NCBI RefSeq assembly: GCF_003182475.1
Contig: NZ_QGTS01000014.1
Span: forward strand, 1-64,000
From: Mangrovibacter plantisponsor
Lineage (GTDB): Bacteria; Pseudomonadota; Gammaproteobacteria; Enterobacterales; Enterobacteriaceae
DNA: 64,000 bases
Direction of reading: 5' to 3'
Position numbers and translations under genes: made by a program. Numbering within the stretch: position 1 is the first letter of the stretch; each line of letters opens with the position of its first letter. Shown one piece after another: positions 9,391-18,342 of this stretch. The notes under the pieces are model-generated. The model ran no database searches, was not told where the DNA came from, and saw only the letters and a program-made list of their open reading frames with translations.

Positions 9391-10439
9391 GCCCGCGTCT
9401 GGAAGCAGAACTTCACCGGATAAACTTTTACCGTTTTTGCCAGTTACTGGAGAAAAAACAGCCGGGCAACCCACCATTAGGCTCAACCAGCCATCCCGCC
9501 GATGACCCGGTGCGTTTTTGCCCTCATCCTGGTATGGGGTTTCCGGTAAGTGAACTAAAACGTGTTGAATATGATGAAGAGGGCAGCCAAAACCCACCGG
9601 TTATCCGTACTACATTTATGGGCCTGTATGGCGTAGATTCGCCACTGCCAACCGCGTATCTCGACGACATCACGCAAAAACGTGAAGGGCACGAAGCACT
9701 ACAAGGGTTTCTGGATATCTTCAACCACCGTATCCTCACCCAGTTTTACCGCATCTGGCGTAAATATTCGTATCCGACCACTTTCGAGCCTGGTGGAACC
9801 GACAATATTTCACAGTCGTTACTGGGTTTGGTGGGGTTAGGTATACCCGGTATGGCGAAGCATATTGGCACACCCGTATCGCGTTTTTTAGCGCTGTTGG
9901 GCATTCTGCGCCAGCCTGGAAAAACACAGGAGGGAATACAGGCACTGGTTACGTTGCTGGCACCTGAAACAGCTGCACAAGTTAGCCCTTATTGCCTGCG
10001 TCCGGTGGTAATCAGCCATCCGTCCGGCTTTTATGGCGAAGAGGATATGTTACTGGATGGCAATATGCCATTAGGTGATGAAGTCATGGACGCTTCCAGC
10101 CAGTTGTTGATAACACTGCGCACCGGGAATCACCAGGAAGCGCAGGGCTGGAGGCCGGATGGGCAGCTGTATCAGGATTTTCTGGTTATGCTGCGCGTAT
10201 ACCTTGGGTGGCGTTTTAAAGCCAAAATTCTCCTGACAGTGTGCACAGAAGCATTGAGTATGCGCCCGTTGGGAGAGTCGCCATTATGGTTGGGAATTAA
10301 TGGTGTTCTGGGCGCTGAAGGCGAAGTTTTAGCTGCAGATATTCCGCCAACTTTTACCACCACTTTGGGCTATTACTCAGGCCTGCAACCCGCACCACAA
10401 CGAGAGGGAAGTCGACGTGTCAGGTATCAATTTTCGTAA
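9354..10439 (+). CDS. tssG: Type VI secretion system baseplate protein TssG (VasB/ImpH)
   Basis: TssG (361 aa) forms the other half of the baseplate wedge with TssF. Family features include an N-terminal region with INFYRFCQLLEK, the conserved segment TTFMGLYGVDSPLPTAYLDD and the GTDNISQSLLGLVGLG region. The start lies 37 bp inside tssF, behind a GGAG-type ribosome-binding site, and the stop overlaps tssJ by 23 bp. Such long overlaps are normal for tssF-tssG-tssJ and suggest coupled translation in fixed ratios. Confidence 0.93.
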   Translation: MGRETQPSYSRLSPRLEAELHRINFYRFCQLLEKKQPGNPPLGSTSHPADDPVRFCPHPGMGFPVSELKRVEYDEEGSQNPPVIRTTFMGLYGVDSPLPTAYLDDITQKREGHEALQGFLDIFNHRILTQFYRIWRKYSYPTTFEPGGTDNISQSLLGLVGLGIPGMAKHIGTPVSRFLALLGILRQPGKTQEGIQALVTLLAPETAAQVSPYCLRPVVISHPSGFYGEEDMLLDGNMPLGDEVMDASSQLLITLRTGNHQEAQGWRPDGQLYQDFLVMLRVYLGWRFKAKILLTVCTEALSMRPLGESPLWLGINGVLGAEGEVLAADIPPTFTTTLGYYSGLQPAPQREGSRRVRYQFS

Positions 10440-10962
10440 TATAACTTTTTGGCTTGTGCCCTTTGTTGCATTCAGCCTTACCGGGTGTGGTTTAACGCAA
10501 AGTGTGGCAGAGGGAAGTAAATCTGCATTTAACTCGGTTTTCTACAAACAAATCAAAGTACTGCATCTGGATTTTACGGCTCGCGAAGCCCTGAACACAG
10601 ATTCACGAGAGATGAATTCACTTTCAGAGCCTGTCGTTGTGCGGGTTTATCAACTTAAAGCCAGCCAGGCGTTTGAAAAGATAGTTTATGAACAATTACT
10701 GCGTGATGGTGAAAACAGCCTTAAAGAGGATTTACTGGCAACCCGGGATGTCGTGGTTAAGCCGGGCGGAGATGCTATGCTGGATATGCCGCTGGAAGCC
10801 GGAGCAAAATTTGTGGGAATTGCCGGTCTGTTTCGTGAACCAGATCGCAAAAATAACCACTGGAAACTCATCATCAAGCGTGAATCTCTTTTCGTAAATA
10901 ATGCGCGCATCATTGAGTTGGGTGCGAACAGCCTGCGGTTATTGCCCGCTAAGGAGGAGTGA
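10417..10962 (+). CDS. tssJ: Type VI secretion system outer-membrane lipoprotein TssJ
   Basis: This 181-residue protein has a lipoprotein signal peptide, a hydrophobic core (FWLVPFVAFSL) followed by the lipobox LTGC with the modified Cys at about residue 25. The mature part forms the transthyretin-like fold of TssJ, which sits in the outer membrane and binds the periplasmic tip of TssM. Conserved traits are VRVYQLKASQAFEKI and the final strand with LGANSLRLLP. The start is GTG at 10417 behind GAGGGAAG, inside tssG. The Asn/Asp at +2 of the lipobox is absent (Gly follows Cys), consistent with outer-membrane sorting. Confidence 0.93.
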   Translation: MSGINFRNITFWLVPFVAFSLTGCGLTQSVAEGSKSAFNSVFYKQIKVLHLDFTAREALNTDSREMNSLSEPVVVRVYQLKASQAFEKIVYEQLLRDGENSLKEDLLATRDVVVKPGGDAMLDMPLEAGAKFVGIAGLFREPDRKNNHWKLIIKRESLFVNNARIIELGANSLRLLPAKEE

Positions 10963-10965
10963 TTG

Positions 10966-11421
10966 ATGCAAAAGCAACATCATTCCCCATCTCTTTATGA
11001 AGTGCTCAGCGGTAATTTTACTGGTGGTTTTGACCTGCACCAGGTGAGTGAAGAAAACCTGGTTATTTTATCGGTACTGGACAACATGCAACGTATCCTG
11101 AATTGCCGGGCAGGCACACTGGCACACTTACCGGATTATGGGTTACCCGATATGGCAACCATTCTGCAGGGCATGCCAGGAACCGCCCACCAGTTAATGA
11201 GTACCCTCTCAGCAGTTTTGCTCAAATATGAACCCCGCCTGAAAAAGATAACCGTTGTTATGCTGGCTCAGGTGCAGGCAGGGGAACTGTGCTACGCCAT
11301 TGATGCCGAACTGAAAGATATTGGTCTGGTGCGCTATGGCACCCAGTTTATGCCAGAGGGCAAGGTGTTGCTCAGGCATTTGAAACAACAGCGGTTCATC
11401 AACAACTCATCTGGTTTATAA
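10966..11421 (+). CDS. tssE: Type VI secretion system baseplate protein TssE (gp25-like)
   Basis: TssE (151 aa) is the gp25/lysozyme-like baseplate subunit that connects the wedges to the start of the sheath. The central segment has the gp25 signature: LNCRAGTLAHLPDYGLPDM, with downstream EPRLKKITVVMLAQ corresponding to the EPR core motif that bonds with the sheath handshake. An AAGGAGG at 10951-10957 lies 8 bases before ATG 10966, which I prefer over the TTG at 10963. The gene follows tssJ by only a few bases. Confidence 0.92.
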   Translation: MQKQHHSPSLYEVLSGNFTGGFDLHQVSEENLVILSVLDNMQRILNCRAGTLAHLPDYGLPDMATILQGMPGTAHQLMSTLSAVLLKYEPRLKKITVVMLAQVQAGELCYAIDAELKDIGLVRYGTQFMPEGKVLLRHLKQQRFINNSSGL

Positions 11422-11451
11422 GTTTATCTCACCACTGAGGGAACAGTACCT

Positions 11452-12837
11452 GTGAATACCCGAAAACACCTTCGTACAGGCAGCGACCCACGCTCACTGC
11501 CTGACTATATTGCTTTGCGTGATGAAATGCTGAAGCTCACCCATCCAGCACGGCCTGATGTGAACTGGCAATCGGCAGAAATGCTCTGCCTGCGGTTATT
11601 TGAACATAATGGAGTCGAATTACAGAGTGCGGCATGGTACACCCTTGCGCGTATGCACGTTGCTGGCCTGGCTGGCATGAACGAAGGGCTGGCTTTGATT
11701 AATGCACTGGCCGCGCACCAATGGTCAGTGATGTGGCCTGCCAGTGTGCATGCCCGTATGGAAATAGTAACCGGCCTTAATCAGCGCCTGCAGGCAGTCT
11801 TCCGTACTCAGGTTCGCCAGTCTCCCGATGACCTTGCTGAACTCTACCGGGCGCAACAAGGTCTGGATGAACTGGGCGAGACACTGGGCCGCCATGAACT
11901 CAGGCAAACCAGCCAGCTTGCTGCGCTTGGGCAACAGATAAAACAAGCGATTACCCGGCTGGAGAATATGCCGCGTGGCGAGCAATTTGCGCCGGATATT
12001 GTGTTGCCTGCCCAGGCAGTGACGCAGTTTGCTGAACCTCTGCGCCCGGCCAGAGAACGTCTGGTTTACATTGTTCCCCACGAGCCGGTAGTGGATGTTG
12101 ATGTGCAGCCCGCACCGGGGAAAGTAAAGCGCCATAGCGTATGGCTGTTTTTAAGTGGTGCATGCACTGCACTATTGTTGAGTAGTGCGGTTAGCTGGGG
12201 ATGGCATTATCTGAATACACCGCCCACAGGCCTGGCTCAGTTAAACGCATCTTTGGCACCGTTACCCGGCATCGTTCCTGAAGACAAACGTATGGCACTG
12301 AGCCAGCATGTAGGCGCAAAATCGCATGGCAGTGAAATGCTCCTCAAACAAACCCGTGAACAACTCGACTGGCTGGCAACGCTGGCTCCGGGCTGGCAAC
12401 ATCAGTATGCCCGGCAGTTACTGTCACAGGCCGCCTTTTTGTTGCCCTACAATACTGTTGTCGAGCCAATGACACGCGAATGGCAGCAACAGGCAGAAGC
12501 GAAGGCTTTACCTTTACCCCACCTAACCAACTGGCAGGACGGAATGGTAAAACTGCAACACCTGGCTGACCAGCTCAATGCTCTGGATGAGAAGCGCGGC
12601 AAGTACATGACGGTCAGTGAGCTGAAGTCGCAGGTTTTCGCTATAACCGAGGCGTTCCGCATGCATTTACCCACTGAAGAGCGGCTGCGCCAGTTGGCGC
12701 AGGCAGGTGATTCCGGCACCCAGCATGGTGCTTTGCAGTTACAGACCGAACTGCATATCAGGCAACTGCTTTACCGCTATAGCCTGATAAACATGCACCT
12801 GGGAAGCCCGGTTACCGGAACAAGTGGGAAACAATAA
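11452..12837 (+). CDS. TagA/VasL-type T6SS protein (ImpA_N domain plus TM anchor)
   Basis: The 461-residue protein has an N-terminal ImpA_N domain (about 10-110, related to TssA), a Pro-rich linker, one TM helix near residues 228-250 (VWLFLSGACTALLLSSAVSWG) and a C-terminal helical domain of the VasL type. Proteins of this layout, called TagA in V. cholerae and enteroaggregative E. coli, sit in the membrane opposite the baseplate, stop sheath growth and hold the extended sheath. The start is GTG at 11452 behind a GAGGGA ribosome-binding site; tssE ends 30 bp before it. It is the last gene of the T6SS operon. Confidence 0.85.
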   Translation: MNTRKHLRTGSDPRSLPDYIALRDEMLKLTHPARPDVNWQSAEMLCLRLFEHNGVELQSAAWYTLARMHVAGLAGMNEGLALINALAAHQWSVMWPASVHARMEIVTGLNQRLQAVFRTQVRQSPDDLAELYRAQQGLDELGETLGRHELRQTSQLAALGQQIKQAITRLENMPRGEQFAPDIVLPAQAVTQFAEPLRPARERLVYIVPHEPVVDVDVQPAPGKVKRHSVWLFLSGACTALLLSSAVSWGWHYLNTPPTGLAQLNASLAPLPGIVPEDKRMALSQHVGAKSHGSEMLLKQTREQLDWLATLAPGWQHQYARQLLSQAAFLLPYNTVVEPMTREWQQQAEAKALPLPHLTNWQDGMVKLQHLADQLNALDEKRGKYMTVSELKSQVFAITEAFRMHLPTEERLRQLAQAGDSGTQHGALQLQTELHIRQLLYRYSLINMHLGSPVTGTSGKQ

Positions 12838-12887
12838 CGGAGTGAGGTTGTAGTGACAGGCAATAACCTTAACAACCGGTTATACAA

Positions 12888-12919
12888 AAAACAAAGCCCC
12901 TGTACCGGGGCTTTGTTTT
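12888..12919. terminator. Bidirectional terminator between T6SS operon and gltA
   Basis: A 13-bp perfect stem, AAAACAAAGCCCC at 12888-12900 paired with GGGGCTTTGTTTT at 12907-12919 around a 6-nt loop. It has A/T runs on both sides, so it can end both the rightward T6SS transcript and the leftward gltA transcript. Confidence 0.92.
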
Positions 12920-12932
12920 TGTTGCCAACAAC

Positions 12933-14219
12933 TTAGTGGGATGACAAATCTGAGGTAAAATCACGCTTGGTGTAGCCGGTATACAGCTGGCGCGGACGGG
13001 CAATTTTCAACCCTTCTGCGTGCATTTCACTCCAGTGAGCAATCCAGCCAACGGTACGTGCCATTGCGAAAATTACCGTAAACATTGAAGACGGAATCCC
13101 CATTGCTTTGAGGATAATGCCCGAATAGAAGTCAACGTTCGGGTACAGCTTACGTTCAATGAAGTACGGGTCGTTCAGCGCGATGTGTTCCAGTTCCATT
13201 GCCACTTCCAGCAGGTCATCTTTCATACCCAGCTCTTTAAGCACTTCATGGCAGGTTTCACGCATTACAGTGGCGCGCGGATCGTAGTTTTTATAAACAC
13301 GATGCCCAAAGCCCATCAGGCGGAAAGAGTCATTCTTATCTTTCGCACGGCGCACAAATTCCGGAATGTGTTCTTTCGCGCTAATTTCTTCAAGCATCTT
13401 CAGGCAGGCTTCGTTCGCACCACCGTGAGCAGGCCCCCAAAGTGAGGCGATACCCGCTGCAATACAGGCGAAGGGGTTGGCACCAGAAGAGCCTGCAGTA
13501 CGTACGGTTGACGTTGAGGCGTTCTGCTCATGGTCCGCATGCAGAATCAGAATACGGTCCATTGCGCGTTCCAGCACCGGGTTAACTTCATAAGTTTCAC
13601 ACGGTGTTGCGAACATCATATGCAGGAAGTTACCGGCATAGGAGAGGTCATTTCGTGGGTAAACGAAAGGCTGCCCAATGGAGTACTTGTAACACATCGC
13701 CGCCACGGTTGGCATTTTGGACAACAGGCGGAAAGCCGCGATTTCACGGTGACGAGGAATATTCACATCCAGTGAGTCATGGTAAAACGCAGCCAGCGCA
13801 CCTGTTACCCCGCACATGACGGCCATCGGGTGGGAGTCACGGCGGAAACCATGGAACAGGCGAGTAATCTGCTCATGGATCATGGTATGACGCGTTACAA
13901 TCGTTTTGAACTCATCATATTGTTCCTGGGTGGGTTTTTCACCATACAGCAGGATATAACAGACTTCGAGATAGTTGGAGTTAGTTGCCAACTGGTCGAT
14001 GGGGAAACCGCGGTGGAGCAAAATACCTTCATCACCATCAATAAAGGTTATTTTAGATTCACAGGATGCGGTTGAGGTGAATCCAGGGTCAAAAGTAAAA
14101 ACCCCTTTTGAACCAAGGCTACGGATATCGATAACATCCTGGCCCAGGGTGCCTTGTAGCACGTCCAGCTCAGCGACAGAGCCCCCTTCGAGGGTTAGGT
14201 TTGCTTTTTTATCAGCCAT
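12933..14219 (-). CDS. gltA: Type II citrate synthase
   Basis: Citrate synthase (428 aa; E. coli GltA 427) condenses oxaloacetate and acetyl-CoA at the entry to the TCA cycle. The protein is nearly identical to E. coli GltA along its length, including the catalytic His in WGPAHGG, the second His in [13 protein letters not shown] and the Asp in NVDFYSG, plus the NADH-sensitive allosteric architecture of the hexameric type. It is divergent from sdhC with a 656-bp shared control region, as in E. coli. Confidence 0.98.
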   Translation of the reverse strand: MADKKANLTLEGGSVAELDVLQGTLGQDVIDIRSLGSKGVFTFDPGFTSTASCESKITFIDGDEGILLHRGFPIDQLATNSNYLEVCYILLYGEKPTQEQYDEFKTIVTRHTMIHEQITRLFHGFRRDSHPMAVMCGVTGALAAFYHDSLDVNIPRHREIAAFRLLSKMPTVAAMCYKYSIGQPFVYPRNDLSYAGNFLHMMFATPCETYEVNPVLERAMDRILILHADHEQNASTSTVRTAGSSGANPFACIAAGIASLWGPAHGGANEACLKMLEEISAKEHIPEFVRRAKDKNDSFRLMGFGHRVYKNYDPRATVMRETCHEVLKELGMKDDLLEVAMELEHIALNDPYFIERKLYPNVDFYSGIILKAMGIPSSMFTVIFAMARTVGWIAHWSEMHAEGLKIARPRQLYTGYTKRDFTSDLSSH

Positions 14220-14875
14220 TTACGGTCTCCTTAGCGCCTTATTGCGTAAGACTGCGGCTTTACCAGTTTGCTTTCATGGCCAGGTTGAAGTTTACCAGTT
14301 TGTTATATCAGCTCTCGTCTCTGTTTTTAGAGGATATGACCAGGGTACAGAGCGATGGGCGCTTGCAGGTAACCATTCAGACCGTGGTGAAACAACAGCA
14401 AATCAGGGTGTTAGCAGTCAGTATCATAAAATCTTTATATCACTAATAACTGTCCTGACTACTGCGGTCAATACCGACACACTGTTACATAACTTATTCT
14501 CAGGTGAAAGAGTGACCCTATAACTTTTGCGAATTATACGGCGTTTTCGGTGATGGATGTAACAATAATGTTTAATTTTTGTCAAATCAGATAATTAAAA
14601 ATTAAAAAATTGTTGTTATCGTGATCGTGTTCACTGTTCCAGCCAAAAACACACAAACTATTTGTAGGTTAATTGTAATGATATTGTGAACATCCTATAC
14701 TGCCGCCAGGTCTCCGGAACACACTGCTCCCGCGAGCCACCCAGCGTAGTACTCGTCATTTTAACACCTGGAAGCAGTTGTTTTACATGACGCAGAGTTA
14801 TAGAAAACCACGCTGTCTGACCGCCTGCAGACCGGAGGAAGGAATAATAAAAACAGCATGTGGGCGCTATTCATA
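14220..14875. promoter_or_regulatory. Divergent gltA / sdhC control region
   Basis: This 656-bp noncoding region holds promoters for gltA (leftward) and sdhCDAB-sucABCD (rightward). The block from about 14660 to 14730 (GTAGGTTAATTGTAATGAT, then TGTGAACATCCTATACTGCC) matches the E. coli sdhC promoter segment as I remember it, with CTATACT a plausible -10. The AT-rich upstream half with GTTAAT-like words is where ArcA acts in E. coli. The sdhC leader carries CCGGAGGAAGGAAT near 14830, and the sdhC ribosome-binding site is not obvious just before ATG 14876. RyhB and Spot 42 act on this mRNA in E. coli; I did not locate their pairing sites. Confidence 0.75.
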
Positions 14876-15262
14876 ATGAAAAATGTGAAAAAACAAAGAC
14901 CTGTTAATCTGGATCTTGCTACGATCCGATTTCCCGTCACCGCAATTGCTTCCATCCTCCACCGCGTTTCCGGCGTGATCACCTTCGTGGCGGTCGGCAT
15001 TCTGCTCTGGTTGCTGGGGCTATCCCTTTCCTCACCCGAAGGCTTCCTGGTTGCTTCATCAATTATGGACAGCTTTATCGTTAAATTCATCCTGTGGGGC
15101 ATTCTTACCGCACTGGCTTACCATGTTGTCGGTGGAATCCGTCATATGCTGATGGACTTTGGTTATCTGGAAGAAACCTTAGAGGCAGGGAAGCGTACTG
15201 CCAACATTGGTTTCGGTATTACTGTCGTGCTTTCTATTCTTGCAGGAGTTCTCGTATGGTAA
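14876..15262 (+). CDS. sdhC: Succinate dehydrogenase cytochrome b556 subunit
   Basis: SdhC (128 aa; 129 in E. coli) is one of two membrane anchors of complex II and binds heme b and ubiquinone. Three TM helices are visible. The quinone-site Ser/Arg lie in ILHRVSGV and the heme-ligand His is in [10 protein letters not shown] start at ATG 14876 ([14 protein letters not shown]), matching the E. coli N-terminus, rather than the in-frame ATG six codons upstream. The stop overlaps the sdhD start by 7 nt. Confidence 0.96.
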   Translation: MKNVKKQRPVNLDLATIRFPVTAIASILHRVSGVITFVAVGILLWLLGLSLSSPEGFLVASSIMDSFIVKFILWGILTALAYHVVGGIRHMLMDFGYLEETLEAGKRTANIGFGITVVLSILAGVLVW

Positions 15263-15603
15263 GCAACGCCTCTGCGCTTGGTCGTAATGGTGTGCACGAC
15301 TATATTCTGGTGCGTGCTACTGCGATTATCATCGCGCTGTATATCGTTTATATGGTTGGCTTCTTTGCAACCAGCGGTGAACTGACCTGGCAAATCTGGA
15401 CGGGTTTCTTCGCCTCCGCTTTCACAAAAGTATTCACCTTGCTGGCGCTGTTTTCTGTGCTGATTCATGCCTGGATTGGCATGTGGCAGGTGTTAACCGA
15501 CTACGTTAAACCACTGGCTATACGCCTTGTCCTGCAACTTGCCATTGTTGCAGCGCTGCTGGTTTACGTCATTTATGGGTTCGTTGTGGTGTGGGGTGTG
15601 TAA
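15256..15603 (+). CDS. sdhD: Succinate dehydrogenase membrane anchor subunit
   Basis: SdhD (115 aa, the same as E. coli) is the second anchor of complex II, supplying the other heme ligand (His in [10 protein letters not shown]) and the quinone-site Tyr in LTDYVKPLA. It has three TM helices. ATG 15256 overlaps the sdhC 3' end and gives [15 protein letters not shown], identical at the start to E. coli SdhD. In E. coli the RyhB sRNA blocks translation here. The stop overlaps sdhA by 1 bp. Confidence 0.96.
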   Translation: MVSNASALGRNGVHDYILVRATAIIIALYIVYMVGFFATSGELTWQIWTGFFASAFTKVFTLLALFSVLIHAWIGMWQVLTDYVKPLAIRLVLQLAIVAALLVYVIYGFVVVWGV

Positions 15604-17369
15604 TGAAATTGCCAGTCAGAGAGTTTGATGCAGTGGTTATCGGTGCAGGTGGCGCAGGTATGCGTGCCGCACTGCAAATTTCCCAGTCGGGGCAAACTTG
15701 TGCTCTGCTGTCCAAAGTATTTCCTACTCGCTCCCACACGGTATCTGCGCAAGGGGGCATTACTGTCGCATTAGGCAATTCCCATGAAGATAACTGGGAA
15801 TGGCATATGTACGATACCGTGAAAGGTTCTGATTACATTGGTGATCAGGACGCAATTGAATATATGTGTAAAACCGGCCCGGAAGCGATTCTTGAGCTGG
15901 AACATATGGGGCTGCCGTTCTCGCGCCTGGATGACGGGCGTATTTATCAGCGCCCGTTTGGCGGGCAGTCGAAGAATTTTGGCGGTGAGCAGGCTGCGCG
16001 TACTGCGGCGGCGGCAGACCGTACCGGGCATGCTTTGCTGCATACGCTGTATCAACAAAATTTGAAAAACCACACCACCATTTTTTCCGAGTGGTATGCA
16101 CTGGATCTGGTGAAAAACCAGGACGGCTCAGTGGTGGGTTGTACTGCACTGTGCATCGAAACCGGTGAAGTCGTGTATTTTAAAGCCCGCGCTACGGTGC
16201 TGGCGACCGGCGGTGCAGGGCGCATTTACCAGTCAACCACCAATGCGCACATTAATACTGGCGATGGCGTTGGCATGGCAATGCGTGCGGGTGTGCCTGT
16301 TCAGGATATGGAAATGTGGCAGTTCCACCCAACGGGTATTGCCGGGGCTGGTGTTCTGGTCACGGAAGGCTGCCGTGGTGAAGGCGGTTATTTGCTGAAT
16401 AAACATGGCGAACGCTTCATGGAGCGTTATGCGCCAAATGCCAAAGACCTTGCCGGTCGTGATGTAGTTGCCCGCTCAATCATGATTGAAATCCGTGAAG
16501 GCCGTGGTTGCGATGGCCCATGGGGCCCACATGCCAAACTGAAGCTTGATCACCTGGGTAAAGATGTTCTGGAATCCCGCCTGCCAGGTATTCTTGAACT
16601 GTCACGCACCTTTGCACACGTCGACCCGGTAAAAGAACCTATTCCTGTTATTCCTACCTGCCACTACATGATGGGTGGGATCCCCACCAAAGTAACAGGC
16701 CAGGCGCTGACCGTGAACGAAAAAGGCGAGGATGTTGTGATTCCGGGCCTGTTTGCCGTTGGTGAGATTGCCTGTGTGTCTGTTCATGGTGCCAACCGTC
16801 TGGGTGGTAACTCGTTGCTGGACCTGGTGGTATTTGGGCGTGCGGCAGGTATGCATCTGCAAGAGTCTATTAATGAACAGGGTGCGCTGCGTGATGCAAG
16901 TGAATCTGATGTGGAAGCCTCCCTTGAGCGCATGAACCGCTGGAACAATAACCGCACAGGTGAAGACCCGGTGGTTATCCGCAAAGCATTGCAGGAATGC
17001 ATGCAGCACAATTTCTCCGTATTCCGCGAAGGCGATGCAATGGCGAAAGGCCTTGAAGACCTCAAAGGAATTCGCGAGCGCCTGCAAAACGCGCGTCTTG
17101 ATGATACGTCGAGTGAGTTTAATACCCAGCGAGTGGAATGCCTTGAACTGGATAACCTCATGGAAACGGCGTATGCCACCGCGATGTCGGCAAACTTCCG
17201 TACTGAAAGCCGTGGCGCGCACAGCCGCTTCGATTTCCCGGAACGTGATGATGAGAACTGGTTGTGCCACTCCTTGTACTTGCCAGAAAGTGAATCCATG
17301 GTACGCCGTAAGGTGAATATGGAGCCTAAATTGCGCCCGGCGTTCCCGCCGAAGGTACGTACTTACTGA
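15603..17369 (+). CDS. sdhA: Succinate dehydrogenase flavoprotein subunit
   Basis: SdhA (588 aa, identical in length to E. coli) oxidises succinate to fumarate and passes electrons to SdhB. The Rossmann motif [13 protein letters not shown] binds FAD, which is covalently linked to the His in SHTVSAQGG. Substrate-site residues lie in HPTGIAGAG, in GCRGEGGYL with the catalytic Arg region RDVVARS, and in [10 protein letters not shown]. The start is ATG 15603, overlapping the sdhD stop (TAATG), not the upstream in-frame ATG. Confidence 0.98.
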   Translation: MKLPVREFDAVVIGAGGAGMRAALQISQSGQTCALLSKVFPTRSHTVSAQGGITVALGNSHEDNWEWHMYDTVKGSDYIGDQDAIEYMCKTGPEAILELEHMGLPFSRLDDGRIYQRPFGGQSKNFGGEQAARTAAAADRTGHALLHTLYQQNLKNHTTIFSEWYALDLVKNQDGSVVGCTALCIETGEVVYFKARATVLATGGAGRIYQSTTNAHINTGDGVGMAMRAGVPVQDMEMWQFHPTGIAGAGVLVTEGCRGEGGYLLNKHGERFMERYAPNAKDLAGRDVVARSIMIEIREGRGCDGPWGPHAKLKLDHLGKDVLESRLPGILELSRTFAHVDPVKEPIPVIPTCHYMMGGIPTKVTGQALTVNEKGEDVVIPGLFAVGEIACVSVHGANRLGGNSLLDLVVFGRAAGMHLQESINEQGALRDASESDVEASLERMNRWNNNRTGEDPVVIRKALQECMQHNFSVFREGDAMAKGLEDLKGIRERLQNARLDDTSSEFNTQRVECLELDNLMETAYATAMSANFRTESRGAHSRFDFPERDDENWLCHSLYLPESESMVRRKVNMEPKLRPAFPPKVRTY

Positions 17370-17385
17370 TTGCGGAGACAAGGTG

Positions 17386-18102
17386 ATGAAACTCGAATTT
17401 TCAGTTTATCGTTATAACCCGGATGTAGACGATGCTCCGCGTATGCAGAATTACACGCTGGAAGCTGACGAAGGGCGAGACATGATGCTGCTGGATGCGT
17501 TAATCCAGTTGAAAGAAAAAGATCCGACACTTGCTTTTCGTCGTTCCTGCCGTGAAGGGGTCTGTGGCTCTGATGGCATGAATATGAATGGCAAAAATGG
17601 CCTGGCCTGTATCACGCCCATTTCAGCCCTGCGTAACGGTAATCAAAAAATTGTGATTCGCCCGTTACCAGGACTTCCTGTTGTGCGTGATCTGGTTGTG
17701 GACATGGGGCAGTTCTATACTCAATATGAGAAGATTAAACCTTACCTGTTGAATAACGGGCGAAATCCGCCGGCCAGAGAACATTTACAGTCCCCTGAAC
17801 AACGGGAAAAACTCGATGGGCTGTACGAATGTATTTTATGTGCGTGCTGTTCAACATCCTGCCCGTCCTTCTGGTGGAACCCGGATAAATTTATTGGACC
17901 GGCTGGTTTGTTAGCGGCTTATCGTTTCCTGATAGACAGCCGTGATACAGAAACTGACGAACGCCTTGAAGGGTTGAGTGATGCTTTCAGTGTGTTCCGC
18001 TGCCACAGTATTATGAACTGTGTCAGTGTTTGCCCAAAAGGTTTGAACCCAACTCGCGCAATTGGCCATATTAAGTCGATGTTGTTGAAACGTAGTGCAT
18101 AA
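17386..18102 (+). CDS. sdhB: Succinate dehydrogenase iron-sulfur subunit
   Basis: SdhB (238 aa) carries three iron-sulfur clusters that move electrons from FAD to ubiquinone. The 2Fe-2S ligands are in SCREGVCGSDGMNMNGKNGL plus a following Cys; the 4Fe-4S and 3Fe-4S ligands are in CILCACCSTSCP and CHSIMNCVSVCPKG. I start at ATG 17386, preferred over the adjacent GTG 17383, giving MKLEFSVYRYNPD as in E. coli. It lies 16 bp after sdhA, within the operon. Confidence 0.97.
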   Translation: MKLEFSVYRYNPDVDDAPRMQNYTLEADEGRDMMLLDALIQLKEKDPTLAFRRSCREGVCGSDGMNMNGKNGLACITPISALRNGNQKIVIRPLPGLPVVRDLVVDMGQFYTQYEKIKPYLLNNGRNPPAREHLQSPEQREKLDGLYECILCACCSTSCPSFWWNPDKFIGPAGLLAAYRFLIDSRDTETDERLEGLSDAFSVFRCHSIMNCVSVCPKGLNPTRAIGHIKSMLLKRSA

Positions 18103-18110
18103 TATGAAGG

Positions 18111-18135
18111 GCCGGGAAGTCGTTTCCCGGCTTTT
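18111..18135 (+). terminator. Hairpin after sdhB (partial terminator or attenuator)
   Basis: GCCGGGAA at 18111-18118 pairs with TTCCCGGC at 18124-18131 around a five-base loop, followed by four Ts. The short T tract suggests incomplete termination, which would lower sucABCD transcription relative to sdhCDAB or protect the sdh mRNA 3' end. Confidence 0.6.
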
Positions 18136-18143
18136 CAGGAAAT

Positions 18144-18220
18144 CTTTAAAAACTGCCGGTAGCACCTTGCACCGGGTGTCATACTCAAAAGGTGCAATTG
18201 CGTGAAGACAGTTTTTAAAG
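18144..18220. repeat. Nested inverted repeat between sdhB and sucA
   Basis: CTTTAAAAACTG at 18144-18155 is a perfect 12-bp inverted match to CAGTTTTTAAAG at 18209-18220. Inside it, GCACCTT (18162-18168) pairs with AAGGTGC (18189-18195), and the offset pair TTGCACC / GGTGCAA (18167-18173 / 18191-18197) offers an alternative fold. The result is a 77-nt two-tier stem with switchable inner pairing in the sdhB-sucA spacer. Confidence 0.7.
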
Positions 18221-18342
18221 GTTCCTTCGCGGGCGATTCCATTATAAAAGCTCGCTGAAAGTGAACCCTGGTACGTGCCCCATAAGGGTGTACGATGTAG
18301 TTTTTACGGCGAAAGTAAGCCTGTAAGGCTTAAGGGATCACG

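Noticed and set aside
14858-14875. Upstream in-frame ATG for sdhC
   Set aside because: The start at 14876 reproduces the E. coli N-terminus; the six-codon extension is leader.
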